From positions 33,469,226 to 33,533,225 of the forward strand of contig NC_086178.1 of the NCBI RefSeq assembly GCF_023053635.1: a stretch of 64,000 nt of DNA, given 5' to 3'. The stretch is from Elgaria multicarinata webbii (Eukaryota; Chordata; Lepidosauria; Squamata; Anguidae). Within the stretch, counting starts at the first letter, position 1, and each line of letters begins with the position of its first letter. Below the pieces are notes generated by a model that made no database searches, had not been told where the DNA came from, and saw only the letters and a program-made list of their open reading frames with translations. A program made the position numbers and the translations under genes. Below are positions 60,991 to 64,000 of this stretch, in pieces.

Positions 60991-61817
60991 TTTGAGTGCT
61001 TTCTTCAGTGATCTTCACTATTTTTCAAGCAGGAGCCCCTTGGGCTCCAGGTACTGCCGCCAGGGCTGCTTGGGGGCTTTCCCCAGCCCATGGGATCCTC
61101 CCCTGTCCCCCCAGTTAAGTGTCCACATTGTGCACCAGACTCTGTCGAAGAGCTTTTGGGGTGTCTCCTCTCCACCACCCCCTCCACAATGTCCAAGCAA
61201 GGCTTCACCAGTCAGTCAGCAGGCAGACAAATTTTGACAGTACTCTGCTCTACGTAATGCTGCAAAATCTCCCAGTGCACATCCACATTGCACTCTTTCT
61301 CAACTGTGCATTCAATTTCTCCTTCCAGTCCCTGCAGCTAGCCAATCATATTGCTCTTTGCCTCTTGGGCTCCTGCCCCACCCTTACCAATCAGTGGCTG
61401 ATTGCTCCTGCATTTCTCACTCCCCACCCTTACCCCTGGCTCACCTTACAATTGATGAGCAGCAGGTCTTCTGACTCCCCACCCCTGAATCCTCCTCCAG
61501 TAGCCCAGATCATAGCAGGTAGCTCACTAGTAAAGCAAACAACAAAGCAAAGCTAAAAAGCCTTTGTTGGGAGTGAGCGGCCATTACAAAAAAGTGTGTG
61601 TAAGAAAGAGCGAGCGAGAGAGAGCACCATACTTGAGGTGATTGGGAGCTATCAGTGGCCCTCAAGCCTTGCAGTGAAGAACACTGGCTTAGCTTTTAAA
61701 AGTCTGGATTCGAATCCCTGTGTATTCAAACATATTACTGCTGAATTAGGGTTGCCACCTCCTTTTTTCTGACAGGCTCCTCATCTTTAATGGCTATATG
61801 GCAGGCAAGGACATCAT

Positions 61818-62317
61818 GGGGCGTGTCTAGATGACTGTTTATCCCGGGGATCGCCCCAGGATCATCCCTGTGCATCCATGTGATGCACAGGGGATCCCAG
61901 GGGCAGGGAGGGATGATCCCTCCCTTGCCCCGGGATAACAGCACCACTTTTGTCCCAGTTTTTCCCGCGGTCTCGGGATGATCCCAAGACCGCGGGGCAT
62001 GTGGGTACCCATCCTGGTTTCGTCCTGACTCCTCACGAATAACCACAAGGAGCTGGGCAAGGGGCACGGAGCTCCTCAGGAGCTCCATGCACATTGGGGG
62101 TGGGGTGGGGGGAGCAGGAGGGTATTTTTTTTTTAAAAAAAATAAACATATGTTTTTCGTAGGAGCACTCCTGTGCTCAGTCCCAATAAAAAAAATGGTG
62201 GGTGTGACGTCCCCTTCCTCCTGGGACGTCATGCACACATGTAGACTGATGGGGAGGATCTCTCAATCATCATATCGTGAGATCATCCCTCTCCACCCCC
62301 CTCATCTAACCGTGGTC
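61818..62317 (+). mobile_element. long PIF/Harbinger-like element, diverged copy
   Basis: Same order as 27789-28273: TTTATCCCGGGGATCGCCCC, CACAGGGGATCCCAGGGGC, GCACGGAGCTCCTCAGGAGC and ATATCGTGAGATCATCCC. The terminal repeats are decayed (GGGGCGTGTCTAGA and TCTAACCGTGGTC), so the borders are approximate. Confidence 0.6.
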
Positions 62318-62369
62318 CTCTTCATGCTGGGAATACATACCTATTGAATTTGGCTCTTGCAGATGGTTG

Positions 62370-62525
62370 AGAATTTTGCTTTAGTTCGTTTTTTAATAAG
62401 ATTTTACCAAAATTCGCAAAGTTTATATTTGGGGGAAAAACAACTTGAGGTTATTTATTTATTTTTAAAAATGGAATGTGGGAGAAAGAGAAACTGACAG
62501 TTTTGTCCATCCCTATCCTTAGTTA
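62370..62525. repeat. fragment of the TAGGGATG repeat
   Basis: GATTTTACCAAAATTCGCAA, GGGAGAAAGAGAAACTGAC and TTTTGTCCATCCCTA match the right part of 60784-60990. Confidence 0.5.
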
Positions 62526-62824
62526 GACTTGGTCACAGTAGGGAATTCATCATAGTTGGAAACTAATCCTTACTGGATATCTAAATGTTTTTGGAAGGTG
62601 TGTACCTAAGGGACAGAGAGGGTGCTTCCTTAAATCCCATATCTTCCTCGACAAGAGAAAGCAAGAAAGATGGCGTGGAGAAGTGAAGAACGTGAGAGCC
62701 AGTAGAAGAAAAAATCTGGGTTGGAAATAAGGATTGTGAACAATTAAAAAAATACCCAACACCTCAATTTTGTTTTCTGCTTCTTTTGAAAACTTATTAT
62801 TAGAAATCTTTCCTCCCCACAAAA

Positions 62825-63000
62825 AAACATTTTTTTATTATTTCTTTATCCCTCTCCTCAGTCAAAAAATGATTTCCAGAGTGGCTTACAATCGGCAAAA
62901 CAAGACTATGCACAGGCTTACAATGTAGAAAAGACACGACACTCAACACACAAGGGAAAAAGATGGGGAGGGAAGGGAGGGTTAAAAATGAGACTTTTAG
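62825..63000 (-). repeat. antisense LINE-type tail
   Basis: TTTATCCCTCTCCTCAGTC, CCAGAGTGGCTTACAATCGG and CAAAACAAGACTATGCAC resemble an L2/CR1 tail on the minus strand. Confidence 0.4.
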
Positions 63001-64000
63001 TAGGACAGGTTGAATGTTCCTGCTTACCCTCTCATTTTGCAGGGTGGGGTGCAGTCCAGCTGGAGCAGACCCTGAGGATCCCTTTGCCTGCTCTCTGATC
63101 TCCTCTTTGGCTGCCTTCCAGAACAAACATGACAGTCTTGCAAATGATTTGCTTTTGGTTAAATCTGATTTCAGTTGTCAGGTGGGTTATTCACCCCACT
63201 TTGTAAGCAAAGACATCTGGAAAATTGGAGGTTTACAGGAATATACTGCAACTATTGCAACAGTCAGATATATCGTTGAGCAACTATACCGCATTCTGTC
63301 AAAATGTAGCGCAGCATAAGCAAGAAAACATATCCCACCTCTTTGCCATGTGCCACCTGTGGCCACTTTGACCTGCTGTAAGCCATTTTAGGGTGCAATC
63401 CTATGGGATTGCTGCCCATTAGAAGGAAGCCTCCGATGTGTTGCCAGCTGGGTAGGAGGAATGACAGAGGTGATTTTGTCTCCACTATTCCTCCTCAAAA
63501 ACCAAAAAGTCCTACTGGTGGTGGGTGGAGAGGGTGGTAGAGAGGCTGTAGGATTCTCTAGATCCTTGCCTCTTCTCTCCCCGCCCACTGGAATTCCCCC
63601 TTTCTGGCCTCCTTGAGCTCCTCGGGGGCTGTGGGGCTTTCCATGGCAATTGTTAGGGGATAGGTGTGTGGGAATGGCCTGGTCTTAGATCCCCCTTTCT
63701 GCGGTTGTAGGAGTGTCTACAGCCTCATGAGGGGGAATCCAAAAATATCTTATGGTCTCTGGATTGCTCTCTCAGGGACCATAGGATTTCTCTCCTCACC
63801 TATGAGAAAGAAGGTTAGAAATTTGCATTTTAATAAGGCATTGGGCGGGTTTGTTAAGCCACCCTAAAAACAAACCAGTGTGGGTTGATTTTTCACTTGT
63901 TAACCGACAGACAGTCTGTCACTTGGCTTGTTTCCTTCAGCTGGCTCCAGGACATATCCCAGGTGCCTTTGCAGCAGAAACCTGACCACGTTTCCTCAAT

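Larger units (their letters stand above)
60471..64000. other. intergenic, no gene recognised
   Basis: Holds several transposon copies listed separately. The stretches 60990-61810 and 63000-64000 contain only chance frames. A (GA)-rich patch lies at 61607-61625. Confidence 0.65.

Noticed and set aside
61735-62238. 167-codon minus-strand frame
   Set aside because: It lies in the long Harbinger-like element, and the protein reading is not shared with the copies at 19865 and 27789, so it is not coding.

Overview
This is vertebrate nuclear DNA, most likely from a squamate reptile (a lizard or its kin). The genes are split into short exons with GT-AG introns. The interspersed repeats are those expected of squamates: Sauria-type tRNA SINEs, L2, CR1 and BovB LINE ends, MIR-like SINEs, many hAT and PIF/Harbinger-like short DNA transposons, and long CA/TAA microsatellites. 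No bacterial operon, CRISPR array, tRNA or rRNA gene was seen.

Region 1 (about 1.6-35.4 kb, + strand) is one complete gene for a gamma-glutamyltransferase-fold enzyme of the bacterial YwrD type. A CpG-rich promoter lies at about 1.67-2.04 kb. Eleven coding exons follow between 2765 and 33456. All splice sites are GT-AG and the phases agree, giving 1683 nt, or 560 residues plus a stop. The predicted catalytic threonine and the glycine pair of the oxyanion hole are present. A poly(A) region lies at about 34.9-35.4 kb. The introns are full of transposon copies.

Region 2 (about 35.4-50 kb) is intergenic and repeat-dense. It holds an L2 LINE interrupted by a miniature DNA transposon, a broken LTR-retrotransposon fossil, a BovB 3' end, several palindromic hAT and Harbinger-like elements, and a degraded CR1 LINE with recognisable reverse-transcriptase motifs (47.2-48.55 kb).

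Region 3 (about 50.1-59.4 kb, + strand) is a five-exon transmembrane-4 L6 family gene close to TM4SF1, coding for 203 residues. It has a TATA-like box, four predicted membrane segments and two N-glycosylation sequons in the large extracellular loop. Its third intron contains a 1.24-kb non-autonomous hAT element. A 0.92-kb hAT element with transposase remains lies 171 bp after its stop codon.

Region 4 (60.5-64 kb) is intergenic with further transposon copies and no gene that could be recognised. The two genes share a strand but have no evident functional link. The most unusual points are the bacterial-type enzyme in a vertebrate, a tandem duplication that copied one of its 5' splice sites in frame, and several families of near-perfect inverted repeats.
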